Origin: Bathynomus jamesi
Lineage: Eukaryota > Arthropoda > Malacostraca > Isopoda > Cirolanidae
DNA: 64,000 nt
Direction of reading: 5' to 3'
NCBI GenBank assembly: GCA_023014485.1
Contig: JAJOZX010003205.1
Coordinates: 395,001 to 459,000 of the forward strand
A program made the translations under genes and the position numbers. A model generated the notes under the pieces. That model searched no databases, was not told the origin of the DNA, and saw only the letters and a list, made by a program, of their open reading frames with translations. Below are positions 63,060-64,000 of the stretch, piece after piece (within the stretch, counting starts at the first letter, position 1; each line of letters opens with the position of its first letter).

Positions 63060-64000
63060 TTAAAGGTCCGATAGCGCTTGGTTTTTCGACTTTCTTTTTG
63101 CGAAATTATAGAAGTACTTTGAGTTAACCTTTATCGCTTCTATAGCGTCATCTTCTTTTTCTGTATGCTTCTCGATTTGTTCCTGTATGACGACATCGAT
63201 ACTTTGTAGTTTATCATTTAATATTTTTCTGATGTTGTTATCTTTACAATTACTTAATTTTGCAGTCACTCTTTTTCTCTTTCGGAACAATGCCCTCTTT
63301 TGTCTTTCGAACCTGCTTCTCTTTCCTCTTTGTTGTATCTTTGGGACATGTTTTTCCACAATTTCTAACGTCTTCTCCTCTAACGTCATTAGCATCTCTT
63401 CCGTTGTCTTGGCCTCGAAAATGGTTTTCCAATCTATTACTTCCATGCTGGATGTCACATCTTCCCAGTTTATAGCTTTGGAGTGAAAATTAAAAATTTC
63501 GAATTTGCTTCGTTCTGTTGTGCGTGTTCTTTCCTTTCCTGTTGCCTTTATATTAGTTGTTATTTCAATGATATTGTGGTCTGATATCATAGTTGGGGAG
63601 ATTTCTACATTATCAATTAGATTACTGTTGTTTGTGAATACCAAATCTAGGCAGTTGTTTTTTCTTGTGTTTTCTGTTATTTCTTGCGTTAACATAAATT
63701 CATCAGCTAAAGCTAGTAGCATTTTTACCTGCTCCTGGTCTTCTCGTGTGCCCCCCTTGTCCTGGTGGATACATATATTTTTTCCTATCCTTTTATATTT
63801 CATGAATGGGAAATTAAAATCACCACAGAGAAAAATATTTGGGGTTGGAGAGTGTAGATCTTTTACTAAGTTTCTTACCTCTGTAATGGAATCTGAAAAT
63901 TTTGAGGTTGGCGTGTTTGGGGGTCTGTACATTACAATTAGTACCATATTTAATTTTTCAATTTTTGCTGCTACACATTCTACGTAGTTGTTTGAGGTAC
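63060..64000 (-). CDS. CR1-like endonuclease region of ORF2, partial
   Basis: EEP-type (APE-like) endonuclease: NNYVECVAAKIEKLNMVLIV, MYRPPNTP, NIFLCGDFNFPFMKYKRIGK, NNCLDLVFTNNSNLIDNVEI and MISDHNIIEITTNIK, including the conserved GDFN and SDHN residues. A basic linker (RGKRSRFERQKRALFRKRKR) leads toward the RT. The frame ends at FAKRKSKNQALSDL, stop (63060). In another frame the same DNA reads EKPSAIGPLKNENSDL, so one nucleotide lost near 63090 separates it from the RT. Residues N-terminal to NNYVE lie outside the window. Confidence 0.82.
   Translation of the reverse strand, partial: TSNNYVECVAAKIEKLNMVLIVMYRPPNTPTSKFSDSITEVRNLVKDLHSPTPNIFLCGDFNFPFMKYKRIGKNICIHQDKGGTREDQEQVKMLLALADEFMLTQEITENTRKNNCLDLVFTNNSNLIDNVEISPTMISDHNIIEITTNIKATGKERTRTTERSKFEIFNFHSKAINWEDVTSSMEVIDWKTIFEAKTTEEMLMTLEEKTLEIVEKHVPKIQQRGKRSRFERQKRALFRKRKRVTAKLSNCKDNNIRKILNDKLQSIDVVIQEQIEKHTEKEDDAIEAIKVNSKYFYNFAKRKSKNQALSDL

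Larger units (their letters stand above)
61193..64000 (-). mobile_element. CR1-like non-LTR retrotransposon, nearly intact, running off the window
   Basis: The 3' end (left) adjoins the microsatellite with CACCTTATTACACCTTA and TTCCGCGCGATGATC. Coding is minus-strand: RT frame 61249-62961 and endonuclease frame 63060-64000. They are separated by a single-nucleotide shift, with the same coding continuing between them. It is the best-preserved member of the family also seen at 18.6-20.7 and 36.1-37.3 kb. The 5' end and ORF1 are beyond the right edge. Confidence 0.88.

Overview
The window is a eukaryotic, almost certainly arthropod genome segment, and most probably from a decapod or related crustacean. 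Supporting signs are long (AT)n, (AC)n and (GA)n microsatellites every few kilobases, spliceosomal introns, short TTAGG-type (arthropod telomere-like) runs, and a very dense load of transposable elements of types usual in crustaceans: Penelope, CR1/L2-like and Jockey-like non-LTR elements, several hAT families, Tc1/mariner/IS630 relatives, Merlin and many fold-back MITEs. No bacterial operon, CRISPR array or rRNA was seen. Nearly every coding stretch is a decayed transposable-element gene. The one good candidate for host coding sequence is a 3' terminal exon at 57444-58067 (minus).

Layout. 0-10 kb: an IS630-like transposase remnant split by nested MITEs; a Penelope fragment between two inverted arms, each ending in a hammerhead-ribozyme-like motif, the whole sitting in a TATCG-rich hAT-like repeat; a Tigger/pogo remnant; a mariner-type MITE; and a repeat field broken up by microsatellites. 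10-17.5 kb: an unclassified DDE-like transposase gene (minus) interrupted by a CR1/L2-like retrotransposon whose ORF1 carries an SGNH-esterase domain, with two MITEs that have perfect 8-bp target duplications. 18-25 kb: a CR1-like copy holding a hAT element with a perfect 8-bp duplication, a Penelope copy broken by a hAT MITE, then an intron-containing, multicopy-looking arthropod gene of unknown function with a nonsense codon and a frameshift. 25-33 kb: mariner remnant, Penelope 3' tail with ribozyme motif, an A/C-rich Jockey-like element, and a 4.3-kb ZBED5-like hAT transposon carrying four nested insertions, one of them a Merlin fragment.

33-36 kb holds what looks like an almost complete transposon of an unclassified family: about 150-bp TIRs starting TAGGGTRCGTCA, and a broken transposase distantly similar to the one at 10-17 kb. 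36-46 kb: a CR1 copy lacking its RT palm, one of two inverted copies of an anonymous repeat of about 2 kb, a non-autonomous LTR element with 0.5-kb LTRs, three tRNA-like units in tandem and inverted order, and a non-LTR fragment without its RT core. 46.5-51.1 kb: a BED-finger hAT transposon with a perfect 8-bp duplication, into which the second copy of the anonymous repeat (with an 11-unit array of about 49-bp hairpin repeats) is inserted. 51-57 kb: Tc1 pseudogene, further hAT and non-LTR pieces. 57-64 kb: the host exon, fold-back MITEs, microsatellites, and a nearly intact CR1-like retrotransposon (minus) that runs off the right edge.

Functionally this is a nested transposon graveyard. The points most worth following are the ribozyme-bearing Penelope ends, the two unclassified transposase families, the intron-containing 22.6-24.9 kb gene, and a fold-back core shared by MITEs that have unrelated outer termini.
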